Source: Nematopogon swammerdamellus
Lineage: Eukaryota; Arthropoda; Insecta; Lepidoptera; Adelidae
DNA: 64,000 bases
Direction: 5' to 3'
NCBI GenBank assembly: GCA_946902875.1
Contig: OX336345.1
Coordinates: 5,549,395 to 5,613,394, forward strand
Shown: in pieces, positions 31,161 through 42,235 of the stretch
Layout: each line of letters opens with the position of its first letter
Position numbering within the stretch: position 1 is the stretch's first letter
The notes under the pieces: model-generated
Database searches by the model: none
What the model saw: the letters and a program-made list of their open reading frames with translations, nothing else
Told to the model about the DNA's origin: nothing
Translations under genes and position numbers: made by a program

Positions 31161-33287
31161 GTTAAGAATCTAAAATTTTGCTTACATCTCGAAATTCTAT
31201 AGAACAACAGTTACCTAACTCACACATACCTACTCGTACGAATAATGAAAAAGAAAGTCGATTTCTCAAAAGCAGCAAATAAAAGACACAACAGTACACA
31301 ATTCCTAACACCCTCATAGTACAAAAGATGAGTCGAGAACTCCTATTGTACTCGAGTATCTACATCCATGAACTCTCGCCGTTCTCTCGCCAGCCTGATT
31401 GATAGTTTATTGATCATAGCTGATATGTTTGAAATATTCTTTGACAAATGTACTTATAAACATTACTTTATCATACAATTAACATAATGAATATGAAATG
31501 TTACGTTGTGAACGATGCGCTGCCCAGTCAAGACTTAGAAATTCTATTTTAGATGAAAGCTGGTGTAAGTATTGCAACTGTTCATTCCACTATAGTCTCT
31601 ATTGTGAAAGAGTTTGTACATATTATTCGAATCGTATTCTTTGTAGCATACGTCCATTCAAATGCAGCGATAGTTATTGATGTATTGATCATTCAGACAA
31701 AAACTATTCTCGTCGGGTCTCAATAACAGAAGACTTAAAGTCGAAATTTGCATGGAGAGTTAACACATCGGAACTAGTTTAGCAACAAGACGTTTGATTG
31801 ATCATTGAAGATATCTCGCCGACCGCCATGTTGAATACCAAACAACGATGAGTAAACATATAATAATGAGCTATATGTCTTGAAAAAATGTTCACAGAGG
31901 ACTCTACCGCCTCGTATTAGCATAACCATTTGTCTGCGGCTACAAGAAACTAATCGATCTGTTTAGATTTGTTCTTAACCGCTCTTGAACTCGGTGATTA
32001 CATTTTTTTGTCTGAACAAATCACGAACCGTCCAGTTAGAACGAGAACGGACGAAGCTTCGCTGGAAGACGAGATTGATTTGATGATTTAGTACCTACAC
32101 TTGTTTTTGCATCAACATCAAGTTCGTATCGGCAATACAAAAATAAATAATTTACCGCTCACAGAGTTTGATTTATGAATATTACACATCTTCGTGCGGA
32201 CAAAGTAGGAATGAAAGAAGATTCCCCAACACGAAAATAAGGTGAACAGATTTGTACGGGACGACGACACGCTGGGCTAAGACAAGCCGGGGCAGAAGCA
32301 ATATTACGGTTAAAAGGAAAACGTTGATGAAACAAAAGTATATGAGTTTTCCGCAGATTGAAGCTTTGACCCCTCCGCGTGGGCGGCCGAGCGAGCCGAG
32401 CCTCCGAGAATAGTTAGCAAATAAGACGAGCTTACCTTCCCTAATCAATGAATTTGGTGATGGTACTCGAGATGCCTCAGGTCAGAGGTGGGGAGAAATA
32501 TATACGGAACCTATTACCGCTTCTTTGTAGCATAGAAAGTCGACAGCACGCACAGTTCGCTAACTTTTTTCCGATAGAAAGTGTAATATGAAACTTCGAT
32601 ATAATGGAATAATGCTTCATTCACGATGAAGGTCAAGTAAAGGTGATGGCTTGAATTGAAATCATTCGTGATACCATTGTGTTGTACAAAAGTGTTGCTT
32701 GCCTTTTCTGGAGATTTTTTTTCGGTGAAATCGAACCGATGGTGTTTTTGCTTACCAATATTGAAAGTGTAGCGGGGGATCTCTCTGCTCCTTGTTTCTC
32801 TTCTGGAAGTCATTCCACGTGTTTTCCATTATTGAAAGCATTACCGTATTACCGCAGCGTGGTCAGGTCAGGAACGAGTTTTTGTCGAGACCCGTCCTAA
32901 TATCGTTAGTCCGTTTGGCTAAGTAAAGGCGCGGGGTAACGAGATCAACGTTTTCTCTCCGGCAGCGGCCGGAGGGTGATGTCCCTAGCCCTTCTTTGTA
33001 GCTACCGTCCGTACGTCTACCTGAAAACTCTTTGAAGAAACCGAAAGGCTCTGGACTAGGAAGCCTGTTGCTCCGGGCGGTTTTCTTTGTGTCGCAAAAT
33101 ATTATGTCTGACTTGTATGTCTTTGATTTGTAGTTACTTTGTAAACTTACATCAAATGATGAAAGCGAAATATCTATAATATCTACAATGCCAGAAGCTT
33201 CGAGAGATATATCGATTGTTACTACGATATAGGGGTAAACTTATGTTGTACTTTTCCCATCAGATATGTATATCCTTCCTTTCCTTA
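31161..33287. other. Long unassigned stretch, no gene recognised
   Basis: Over 2 kb without a repeat family I can name. Short open frames (31498-31680 plus; 32182-32448 and 32514-32813 minus) have no motifs. The minus frame at 32182-32448 has a hydrophobic run (FINVFLLTVILLLPRLVLA) but lacks other support. 32920-33080 is richer in GC. This is the best place in the window for an undetected host exon or regulatory DNA. Confidence 0.4.
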
Positions 33288-33524
33288 CCTATAATAAAAT
33301 CCAACGTCTGCTTTCTGTCTGTCTGAGTGTCTGTCTGTCCGCTTATAACTCGAGAACCACTGAACCGATTTCAATAAAACAAAATTCTACGGATAGCTTG
33401 ATTCTTCCCATCAACTATAGGCTACTTACTATCACGCTAAATAGCTTATGAGGTTAGCAGTGAAGTGAAATATGAGAGCGGGCGGAGCCGCGGGCACAGC
33501 TAGTATATATATATATATATATAC
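33288..33524 (+). repeat. Repeat G tail followed by (TA)n
   Basis: Plus-strand counterpart of 26981-27185: CTGTCTGTCTG run, CGAGAACCACTGAACCGAT, ATAGGCTACTTACTATCACG, AGCGGGCGGAGCCGCGGGC, then TA repeats at 33503-33524. Confidence 0.8.
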
Positions 33525-34008
33525 TGCTTTCAAAATAAATAATTTAATTGAGATCGGCAATTTCAAATTTTTTATGTAGTAATAATTTCTATACAGCCTT
33601 CTCGATAAGGCCATTACAAAAATTGGGGTAGAAACAAACAGCCCTAGGATGTTTTATGTTTTTACAAACAAAACGGAACAGCTGGGTGAGTTTAACTGCG
33701 GCGAGGATCTCTACTAATTGCGGTGCCCTTTCAAGTTTGTTTGCAAGTCGGAATATCAAAGAAAGCCCTCAACAAAAAATGTACCGCTATCCTTAACTTT
33801 TATTTGAAAGAAATGTACTTGTTTTTATTGCGGTTGTTTTCGATCCTGTTTACAGTATACAACAATTGGACATTGTTTTTGCGGTATAATCTGATTTGGA
33901 GCGAACATTTACATTTATTCTCCCAAAATGTATACTTGTATTTTATGAACATCGCTTTCGAGAAAATTGTCATTGCAAATAATATTTCGATTAAAATAAT
34001 ATTTGTGT
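33525..34008. other. Unassigned sequence, left copy of an ~80-bp flank duplication
   Basis: 33915-33998 (CTCCCAAAATGTATAC, GCTTTCGAGAAAATTGTCAT) has a diverged partner at 34475-34555 on the other side of the repeat A copy. Otherwise unrecognised. Confidence 0.5.
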
Positions 34009-34466
34009 GTACCGCGTGTGACCCGGTACTTGAAAATCATAGGCCCACTGCACCTCTCCCCGCGCATGTCGTAAATGTGCCTAAGATAAATGAACAAGAT
34101 GCCGTGCTAAAGGGCGACAGACTAGCCACCTCTCACCTTGTCACAGTCCTTTAGTCCTTTAGTTAACTGTCACCGTATCTTCTTGCTGATTGATAAATGT
34201 TGGTTTGTCCTAATATTTTGCTAAGCATGGTGGCCGGTCGGTCAGTCTGTCAGTCAGTCAGTCAGCGTGTAAGCGCCCACTGCTTACGCCTCCCCAATTT
34301 TCCTCCAGTCCCCCCGGCCTTCAACGATACGGAACCGCTGCTTTCCGCTGACGAGCTTGATGTCGTCGTCCCACATGACGGGTGGTCGGTGTTGCGATGT
34401 AATTCTCTAGAGTTCTCGCAGCACAACAGCGTTTATTCTGCTTTACCCCGATTGTCGGGATATAGC
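34009..34466 (+). repeat. Repeat A, long copy with internal extra sequence
   Basis: Starts GTACCGCGTGTGACCCGGTA and ends CCCCGATTGTCGGGATATAG. Compared with other copies it has about 110 extra bp around 34235-34375, including (TCAG)n and a GC-rich patch. It is flanked by ~80-bp direct repeats (33915-33998 and 34475-34555). Confidence 0.75.
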
Positions 34467-35104
34467 GTAATGGAATTTTTCTCCCATAATGTTTATACAT
34501 ATTTTGTGAATTGATATCACTTTCGAGAAAAAAGTCATCGCAAATTGTATTTCCAATAAATTATAAATTATTCCACAACATTCGTGTTTCGTGGAACGTA
34601 TACAAATATGCCTTTATATATATAATATAATGTGTAATACTGGTTATGACAAAACTTTAGACTACTTCTACGCCCACAGACAAATTAACTAAAATCCATC
34701 TTGATCTTGCTGACGCTGAGACGAATTAATTCCAGCTGTGGGGCTTAAAGTACTGCTAGTTTAAGAAGAAACCGCTCCTCTGGTGATAAATTCATGATCT
34801 GTTTATGCAACCTGGCATTGCTGGCTGCATCCATCACTTAGATATGTTGGGAACTCGGTGCGATGTCAGTGCGTCCATTGGGCCGTTCTGGCTACATTGA
34901 ATTGAACGGAATGTGTGAACTGTTCAGAAGACAGTTTTCGTGCCGTAAGGACTAGATGGACTATTTTATTATTTTTATTTTTATTTATTGAGCGTTATGT
35001 TCTGAAGTAATCTCCTCGAACAGCGCGTGTGACAGACATACAGACGGACGGACGGACAGACACCTGACCGATTTCGTTAGGGTCCTTCACGGCGTCGCTG
35101 GGTA
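34467..35104. other. Unassigned sequence
   Basis: Includes the right flank duplication (34475-34555) and, at 35030-35090, a GACGGACGGACGGACAGACA run as in repeat E tails. 34855-34930 weakly resembles the SINE-B 3' region. Confidence 0.35.
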
Positions 35105-35330
35105 CATGTAAGTGTGTTCTATAGCTCATTCCATGGGGAGTGCTCGGAGAAGCTGTTTAATGCCATCCCGTCGTCCCCTTTCCACCTCCGCACCACGCGC
35201 ACTGGGCAGGGATTGCATCCCTACACGCTGGACTTACCGCGGATGCCACCAATCGATTCTGCAGTTCTTTCTTCTACAGAACCGGTAAACTCTGGAACGC
35301 TCTCCCTGCTCATATATTTCTCCCCAAGTA
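35105..35330 (+). pseudogene. CR1/Jockey-type LINE C-terminal fragment
   Basis: It reads FHGECSEKLFNAIPSSPFHL and RTTRTGQGLHPYTLDLPRMP, then shifts frame into YRTGKLWNALPAHIF-like. This is the conserved region downstream of the reverse transcriptase in the family at 51409-53385. Confidence 0.75.
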
Positions 35331-35335
35331 AGTAA

Positions 35336-35600
35336 GTATGTATAAAAGCCTGTGGCGCCATCTATTATTCAGTAGTGTGACTAATCGATTTTTCGGACGT
35401 TTGTTGCCCCGCTTAATTTTTTATTATTTGTGGTTATATCCGCCATAGTAACACATATTCTGTGAAAATTTCAACGGGCTACCTATTTAATTTACGGTTC
35501 AAGAGACACAGTCCTCGGACAGACGGGCGGACGGACGGACCGACGGCGGAGGCTTAGTAATAGGCTTCTGTATGGGATACGGAAACCTAAAAAGAACCCT
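35336..35600 (+). repeat. Repeat E copy, 5'-shortened
   Basis: CTGTGGCGCCATCTATTATT, then TTCAACGGGCTACCTATT, (GACG)n, and TACGGAAACCTAAAAAG. Directly follows the LINE fragment. Confidence 0.75.
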
Positions 35601-36074
35601 TAAAAACAAATGCTTGGCCAGACAACACACAAGATGGAGGGTATGACAAGAAATACTTTAAGATGTAGAAGCGCCCACAGCACGCGCGTGCGCGCGCCGT
35701 GCATGCAGGCAAGCCAACCTATGTTATAGTTTGTACGAGTAGTAATCACTTCACATCTAAGCCTCGTTCCTCTAACAAGCGACGTGTCCGAATATTATAC
35801 TCTTGTATCTGTTCCTTGGTCGCGATCACGTAAGACTGGCAGGATGTGGCGCGGAGATATTTAGTTTTTTCGAAAATTTTAGTTTTTTTAACGAAATACT
35901 ACTTATCTTCCAAAATGACTTGAAGGAAAACACCAATAAGAAGTTTACTACAATAAATCACTTGTAGTGATAAATCCTTCTTTTTCGCACATTCCTGTAT
36001 TTTTTGTATCTTTTCATGTACCTACTGCTTTCTTTCAATTGTATTATATGTATTTTTTATTGAAGGCTCCAAAC
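35601..36074. other. Unassigned sequence
   Basis: No gene or repeat recognised. Confidence 0.3.
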
Positions 36075-36150
36075 CACCCATTAGGTGTCTAACGACGCCT
36101 ATGGGCATTCGGACGTATGCGAGGGATTCGAATGGCATGCCGGCCTGAAA
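36075..36150 (-). pseudogene. CR1/Jockey-type LINE 3' end fragment
   Basis: TTAGGTGTCTAACGACGCC to GGCATGCCGGCCTGAAAG is the complement of the family 3' end. Confidence 0.7.
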
Positions 36151-36190
36151 GTGTATGTATTTACGTATTTGTATGTATTTACAGTAAAAT

Positions 36191-36580
36191 GTTTTTTTTT
36201 ATTGAAATTGACACGTTTGGCTACATCACCTACAACATCCGTGATGTCAGCCCATAGCACCACGGGTGAACAAGGTGCCATATGTCAATGCTTTCCTTCA
36301 TTTTATTGTCGGCTACACTGAACTGGACGGGAAACACGAACTATTTACATAGCCGTTTCGAGCGATTTTTCGTTCAGTGCGGTGGTATCAACGCGGCCGG
36401 GATAAACCCTACCATCTAGTAAGGTAAGAAGGGAAGGACCTACAGTTTAACGCGTAATCCGAACCACGGTCCGCCTCCAACGGTTGAGCGGTCACCCATC
36501 CAAGTACTGACCGCACCCAGCGTTGCATAACAATCAATAACAACAGTCGACTGTCTGCACCACTGAGCTATCGAGGCTGA
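36191..36580 (-). mobile_element. SINE-B, full-length copy
   Basis: Poly(A) side at left; the element strand starts GTCAGCCTCGATAGCTCAGT, then the 5S-like segment (TACTTGGATGGGTGACCGC), then a B-box-like GGTTCGGATTAC. Body and 3' part as in other copies. Confidence 0.88.
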
Positions 36581-36943
36581 CAAGTATAAATATGTATTTA
36601 TAGTAAAATGTCATCATCGCAGCAAATACTTATCTATCGCAAACGTTAAAAATGATATAATTTCACAAGAAATAATTCTCCAAGATATATTATCTCAGGT
36701 TATTATATGAAGAGCGTATGAGGCATCTCCACTGTAAGCTCATACAAAGCCCGCCTCAGTTTTCGATGTAAGGAGATTAGGAGGCTAAAGTAATCGCGCT
36801 GCGCTGTGCCCCTACGCTCATTGTTGTGAGAAGTTAGACGCAGAATGATCGCACGTATCACGTCACGTATTCTTTTTTGCTTTTCTTAGTTATGATCAGG
36901 GTTGCCAGAGAGTTCAGTTGTAAAATAAAACCGATTTTTTTTC
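36581..36943. other. Unassigned sequence
   Basis: Ends with AGGGTTGCCAGAGAG at 36898, possibly the outer edge of a repeat whose other edge is GACAACCCTT near 38012. Confidence 0.3.
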
Positions 36944-37327
36944 ATTTTTTTTTTTTATGGAACCTGACACGGTTGGCTACATCACCTACAACATCCGTGA
37001 TGTCAGCCCATAACACAGTGTGAACTAGGTGCCATGTCAGTGCTTCCCTTCATTTCATGTCGGCTACACTAAACTGGACGGAAAACACGAATTATTTACA
37101 TAGCCGTTTCGACCGACGTTTCGTTCAGTGCGGTGGTACCAACCCGGCCGGGATAAACCCTACCACCTAGTAAGGTAAGAAGGGAAGGGACCTACAGTTT
37201 AACGTGGAATCCGAACCACGGTCAGCCTCCAACGGTCGAGCGGTCACCCATCCAATCTCTGACCGCGCTCAGCGTTGCTTAATAATAGTTGACTAACCAA
37301 CCGCGCCACTGAGCTACCGAGGCTGAC
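36944..37327 (-). mobile_element. SINE-B, full-length copy fused to repeat A head
   Basis: Complete copy with poly(A) (T-run at left), body, B-box-like GGTTCGGATTCC, 5S-like segment (one region diverged, TTGGATGGGTGACCGC with AGAGA before it) and head GTCAGCCTCGGTAGCTCAGT. On the element strand it is immediately preceded by the repeat A head at 37338-37420. Confidence 0.88.
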
Positions 37328-37337
37328 GAATTTTCTT

Positions 37338-37420
37338 ATCCCTTAGTCGACTTTTACAACAGCGACGGGGAGAGATGCAGTGGGGCTATTCTTTTTAAGT
37401 ACCGACCCCACACGGTACAA
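37338..37420 (-). repeat. Repeat A, 5' head only
   Basis: Complement of GTACCGTGTGGGGTCGGTAC to CGACTAAGGGATAAG, ten bases upstream of the SINE-B head on the element strand. Same junction partner as at 16265-16345. Confidence 0.8.
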
Positions 37421-37654
37421 ATCAAAGGAGCTTTAATTTTTCAGGTACAAATGTTTAAGAAAAAAAAATTATGTTGATTTTATGTACAAAATGCTTCATG
37501 ACCTTTACTTTTGAAAATGAATGTAAGATATAGTAATAAATACAAGTGTTGAATTGATCGTACTTACCGCAAAATCGAAGAACAAGAGTAAGATTAGTAT
37601 TAAAATGTTGTGAACAAGTAAATATTTGCGACCTACCACCGGTTGGTGTGCCCA
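37421..37654. other. Unassigned AT-rich sequence
   Basis: Nothing recognised. Confidence 0.3.
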
Positions 37655-37875
37655 ACCGGTTCTCTCGGTCTTTTATTCACAGAACCGGGAAAATTTGAAT
37701 GAAAATGCCCATCTATTTCCTTCCAAGTACAGCCTGGGGTTTTTCAAAAGCGGCGTGAAAAGGCTCCTGTCAGGCCGGCATGGCATTCGCAATTACCGTG
37801 CATCACAGAAAGTCCACGGGCATCGTTAGATACCTACTTGTAGGTGATACGATGCCAAATGTCGCGCTATCCATA
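37655..37875 (+). pseudogene. CR1/Jockey-type LINE C-terminal end
   Basis: Carries the degenerate end of the family: FLPSKYSLGFFKSGVKRLLS-like then GRHGIRN, followed by the GTTAGATACC motif and GCCAAATGTCGCGCTAT tail seen at 9500-9540. Confidence 0.7.
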
Positions 37876-38149
37876 AAAAAATAAAAAACAAAATATGAAG
37901 AAAAAACCGGACGTTTTGTTGTCCGGTTTTTCATTATTTTGGAGACCGGAGACAGGCCTCAAAAACCGGACTGTCCGGTGTTCGGTCCAAGACCGGACAT
38001 CTGACAACCCTTGTTATGACCCTATACGAAGTGGTTGGCTCCTTTGGTCTTACAGTATATTATACGTTTGGGTGCACGCGAACAGACAATTGTATTTTAT
38101 TAGTAGCAGATTTTAAATTTTCTAAGTAAAGTCATACAGTGGGTAACTT
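37876..38149. other. Short CCGG-rich repeat edge, unassigned
   Basis: 37905-38010 has repeated CCGGA/TCCGG motifs (ACCGGACTGTCCGGTGTTCG) and ends ACAACCCTT. Probably a repeat edge; family unknown. Confidence 0.35.
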
Positions 38150-38267
38150 CGGCCTTCTTGCCTTCTGCTTGATCAGTTGTTTTTTCTAATGTTTTGCTAA
38201 ACGTGGCGGTCAGTATTGTGCCGTATTTACGTAATTTAGTTCTTGCAGCGCAACGCAGATTACTCTG
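38150..38267 (+). repeat. Repeat A, 3' part interrupted by a SINE-C
   Basis: TGCTTGATCAGTTG, TTTGCTAAACGTGG, then a degraded stem-loop region and GATTACTCTG, where the T-run of the SINE-C copy begins. The remainder of repeat A is not seen beyond the SINE. Confidence 0.65.
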
Positions 38268-38665
38268 TTTTTTTTTTATGTAACCCAGTATGATTGGCTG
38301 AGTCGGAGGGGCGAAAGCACATGCTCCGACCAGCCAATATCACCTGCTAGAAGGTAGGTGCCATACCGGTGACTTCCCTGGATTGCTGGCTATACTGGAC
38401 TAGAGGACAACACAACCGAGGCTGCTATGCGGCCATCTTACATCCAGTACGGTGGTACCAACCCAGTCGGCTACAATTTGAACCTAGTAAGGGGCAAGGG
38501 AAGGTACCTACAGTTTTACACCGGTTCCGAACGGTGAAGCAGTAGGTGTAGGTATGCACGTAATTTTTTTCGTCAGACAAAAAAACCCATTGGTTCAAGC
38601 CGACCGGATTCGAACCTCGGACCTTCCATGAGAAGCCGATGCCCAAACCACTCGGCCACCCGCCA
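38268..38665 (-). mobile_element. SINE-C, full-length copy
   Basis: Plus strand begins TTTTTTTTATGTAACCCAGT and ends CGGCCACCCGCC. B-box GGTTCGAATCC and the CCGTTCGGAACCGGTG block are present. Confidence 0.88.
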
Positions 38666-39490
38666 TTTGAAACTGAAGCACTGAAATTGAAGCAAACGTC
38701 ACAGAAATGAACCGGTTGGAGGAGTAATACCTCGAGGTTCGTTAAAATGCCAAGGGCACGGCAAATTGGTTAGTTTTTTTTTTTTTTTTTTTATGTAATC
38801 CGGTATGGGTGGCTGAGTTGGAGGGGCCGAAGCGCATACTCCGACCACCCAATATCACCTCCGAGAAGGTAGGTGCCATACCGGAGCCTCCCTGCATTGC
38901 TGGCTATACTAGACTAGAGAACACAACCAAGGCTGCTATGCGGCCATCTTACATCCAGTACGGTGGTACAAACCCAGACGGCTAGAATTTGAGTCTACCA
39001 CCTAGTAAGGGACAAGGGAAGGGACCTACAGTTTTACACCGGTTCCTAACGGTTAAGCAGGTGTAGGTATGCACGTAATTTTTTTCGTCAGAAAAAAACT
39101 CATTGATTCAAGCCGACCGGATTCGAACCTTGGACCTCCCATGAGAAGCCGATGCCCAAAACACTCGGCCACCCGCCGATTGAAACTGAAGCACTGAAAT
39201 TGAAGCAAACGTCACAGAAATGAACACAGTTTTACACCGGTTCCGAACGGTGAAGCAGGTGTAGGTACCTATGCACGTAATTTTTTTCGTCAGAAAAAAA
39301 CTCATTGATTCAAGCCGACCGGATTCGAAACTTGGACCTCTCATTAGAAGCCGATGCCCAAAACACTCGGCCACCCGCCGATTGAAACGGAAGCACTGAA
39401 ATTGAAGCAAACGTCAGAGAAATGAACCGGTTGGAAAAGTAATTCCTCGAGGTTCGTTAAAACGGCAAGGGCACGGCAAATTGGTTCGTT
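38666..39490 (-). mobile_element. Duplicated segment with SINE-C full copy and a head-only copy
   Basis: A full SINE-C copy occupies 38774-39179 and a head-only copy 39226-39380, both minus strand. The unique-looking flank TTGAAACTGAAGCACTGAAA occurs three times (38667, 39180, 39381). The longer flank with CCTCGAGGTTCGTTAAAA, AAGGGCACGGCAAATTGGTT occurs twice (38715-38775 and 39435-39490). This is the pattern of a local duplication by unequal exchange rather than three independent insertions. Confidence 0.8.
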
Positions 39491-39814
39491 ACTATAAATA
39501 AGTCCTTAACTGAATAAGGACGGTCACCTACCGCAGGCTATGAACACACAGGTCGTTTTGTGCTCGCATATAGCGCTCGGGATGTTTCTGATATGAGGCG
39601 AGGGCTAACATTTTTATTGTTAACAAGCATCGGGGCCACGGCGCGGGTAAACGACGATGATATCTCGCCGTATGAATGATGAGTTCGTGCCGGGCCTCTG
39701 GAAGCAGACGGCGGTCTCAAAATGAGGAAACCGCCAGAGCCGGCAAACTTGCGAGTTAAGTTTCGTATACACGCACCTAACATCGAAAAGTTCTTATATT
39801 TTCTCTTGCTACAT
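39491..39814. other. Unassigned sequence
   Basis: A minus-strand frame 39538-39822 is open without motif. Nothing recognised. Confidence 0.3.
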
Positions 39815-40092
39815 CCATACATATCACAATCTGTATTTCGACAATCAGGGTAAGCAGAGTAATCGGTGCTGCAAGGACTCTAAGCAAATTGCAGCACAAC
39901 ACCGACGACGACGTTTCGCAATCTATTCGGACAACATAACAATCAAACAGTAAGTAAGGCACGAAGACCGACCTGCTGCATGACCGCGCCAAGGTTAGAG
40001 GTGGCTATCCTGTTGCCTTTTAGGATGACGTTTTGTCCGTATTCCTCTGACGCATTTTACGACATGCACGAGAAGAGATGCAGCGGAGCTTT
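39815..40092 (-). repeat. Repeat A, nearly full copy
   Basis: Complement contains the stem-loop CAGCACAACACCGA region, GGTCATGCAGCAGGTCGG, AAAACGTCATCCTAAAAGGC-like and GCATCTCTTCTCGTGCATG. The 5' GTACCGTG end is missing. Confidence 0.8.
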
Positions 40093-40259
40093 AGTTTGAC
40101 TTTACTCAGAAAATTAGAAAATACACTTTTGCTCGTCGTCGTCTAACCTCGGCTTAGAGAAAGTTGCTGAAAGGACCAAATACGAGTAAATCTGATTTAT
40201 AACTTTATAACTAAGCCGGCCCTATCAGAGGCCATATCTTTTTTGTTTTTTGTTATTCC

Positions 40260-40319
40260 TTTTTGGAATATACTTTGATTTTGATACGTACGTATCAAAA
40301 TCAAAGTATATTCCAAAAA
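40260..40319. other. Perfect 60-bp palindrome
   Basis: Thirty bases on each side of the point between 40289 and 40290 are exactly complementary (half: TTTTTGGAATATACTTTGAT, then TTTGATACGT). There is no spacer. It has no coding content. It may be a recent inverted duplication or the core of a tiny foldback. Confidence 0.9.
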
Positions 40320-41057
40320 AGAACTGTGGCGAAATTGGAAAAAAAAAAATTTGTTTGTAAAAATATTTTGTCGTACATTTTCGAAAATACCTAACCTAAA
40401 AATGTATGGAGAACGTTATAATTCACGTAACCACCGTTCTCTTTTGGAATCTACTTAGTTTTGTTACAGATTGACTCCTTCAACTGGCCAGGATGGTAAA
40501 AAAAAACATTATGTATATACGAGGCAGTATTTCAAAGCCTACGACTATAGCTTCCCAGCTCTATAGCCGAGACGTTACCAAGATAGTGGGCCGACGTTTT
40601 AGCACGACCCGTTTTGTATTTGGGGTCCTTTTCATACAGGTTATTTTACTCCGGCGGACTTTTATTACACGAATGCTGTGTAATACTTACCGCGTCGTAA
40701 GCATGCGGCGACTCATCCGAGAATGTATGGGGAAGTATGTAAAAGCAATATGGCGCCATATTTTTATGACAAATTCGGTCATTGAAGTTTGACGTTAAAA
40801 TATATTTTGTTGTAAGCTGAACGAATTTTTGTTTTTGCGTTTTGTTGTTGTTGTTGCTGTTTATTGTTTACTGATAACGACTATGTAAAGTTGAAATATA
40901 TGTTATAAGAAGTGTGTGTTTTGTAAAATATACCTATATATAAAATGTATATTAAAATAATAAAATATTTTATTCATAATTTATTGTTTATTGATCATTC
41001 ACATGGCAGTTAAACTGTATTCAAACTTGTCACACTTTTTTTTTTATTGTTAGCTCG
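40320..41057. other. Unassigned sequence
   Basis: The 99-codon plus frame 40493-40792 shows no known motif; the MRRLIRECMGKYVKAIWRH part looks protein-like but I cannot assign it. (TTG)n at 40840-40860. The remainder is AT-rich. Confidence 0.35.
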
Positions 41058-41535
41058 ACATATGGCGCCGAGCCACCCATAAGGTGTCTAGCGACACCCA
41101 TGGACATTCGGTCGTATGCGGGGGTTGCGAATGCCATGCCGGCCTGACAGGTGCCCATTCACGCCCCTCTTGAAGGACCCGAGACGGTACTTGGGGGGAA
41201 ATATATGGGCAGGGAGAGCGTTCCAGAGTTTACCGGTTCTTTAGAGGAAAGATCTGCAGAATCGATTTGTACGCATCCGCGGTAAATCGAGCGTGTAGGG
41301 ATGCAATCCCTGCCCATTGCGCGTGGTGCGGAGGTGGAAAGGGGCGGGATCGCATTAAACAGCTCCTCCGAGCACTCCCCATGGAATAAGCGATAGAACA
41401 CACTTAGGGAGCCGACATCCCTACGGTGTTGCAGTGGTTCTAAATCGCGGGACACTTCGGGTTCACCCACTAGTCGCACGGCTCGACGCTGGATCTATCC
41501 GGTTCGAATCCACGAAGAAGAACCGGTAAGAAACT
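41058..41535 (-). pseudogene. CR1/Jockey-type LINE, C-terminal region and 3' end
   Basis: The minus strand reads AVRLVGEPEVSRDLEPLQHR, RDVGSLSVFYRLFHGECSEE, LFNAIP, then frame-shifts through the PRTGKLWNALPAHIFPP-like part, the SGRHGIRNPRI part and the GTTAGACACC end at 41080. This is the most complete view of the family's last 150 codons. Several frameshifts make it dead. Confidence 0.8.
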
Positions 41536-41615
41536 TCGCAGGGTAATTTTTTTTTTTATATAAGTGAACGCACTTCTTGGATTATCATTTATAGTATGGT
41601 TAGTAATTATTTTTA

Positions 41616-41945
41616 GGTACCGTCTGGGGTCGGTACTTAAAAAGAATAACCCTACTGCACACCTCGCGCATGTCGTGAAAAGTGACTTAGAGTTAAGGAC
41701 AAGGTCCCGTGCTAAAGGTCGACAGGTTAGCCACCGTTCACCTTCGCATGTTCGTTCCACCGAGTCATTCTGCATTCTGGTGAGTCTTCGTGCCTTACTT
41801 GCTGCTTGATTGTTATCTTGTCCGAATACTTTGCTAAATGTCGTCGTCGGTGTTGTGCTGCAATTTGTCAGAGTCCTTGCAGCACAACACCGATTACTCT
41901 GCTTACCCCGATTGATGGAGAATGTGGTATGTATGTATGGATGTA
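41616..41945 (+). repeat. Repeat A, full-length copy
   Basis: Starts GGTACCGTCTGGGGTCGGTA; contains a perfect stem-loop TCGGTGTTGTGCTG / CAGCACAACACCGA with an 18-base loop; ends GTATGTATGTATGGATG. Confidence 0.85.
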
Positions 41946-42235
41946 CGTATGCGAATGTTTAGTTTTAAATTGAGTTTCGTTGATAGATAGATTTGTCGAG
42001 AAGGGTAAAACAGAAGCCAATCTAAAATGAATGGGTTTATTCATAATCCATTATTTCGAAAATGGTAACAGATTAATTTTCCAAATTCCGATGTATTGTG
42101 CAACAAGAAGTAGTAAGTACTAACCTGCATAGACAACTCCACCTGCCTGCACTCCAGTTTGCGTCCAACCGTCCTCAACGAACGGTGAACTATGAATTGA
42201 CAAGCTGTTTCACCGTTCATCTTATTTTGCCAATT
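41946..42235. other. Unassigned sequence; left flank of direct repeat
   Basis: 42192-42231 (TGAATTGACAAGCTGTTTCA, CCGTTCAT) has a close direct copy at 42672-42711 on the other side of the SINE-C. At about 38 bp it is much longer than a typical SINE target duplication. Confidence 0.6.

Noticed and set aside
32182..32448. Minus-strand 88-codon frame with a hydrophobic stretch
   Set aside because: No family motif, no splice or promoter evidence I can defend, and length compatible with chance.
33723..34154. 143-codon open frame
   Set aside because: The last ~50 codons lie in repeat A and the first part has no motif; composition is AT-rich and low in information.
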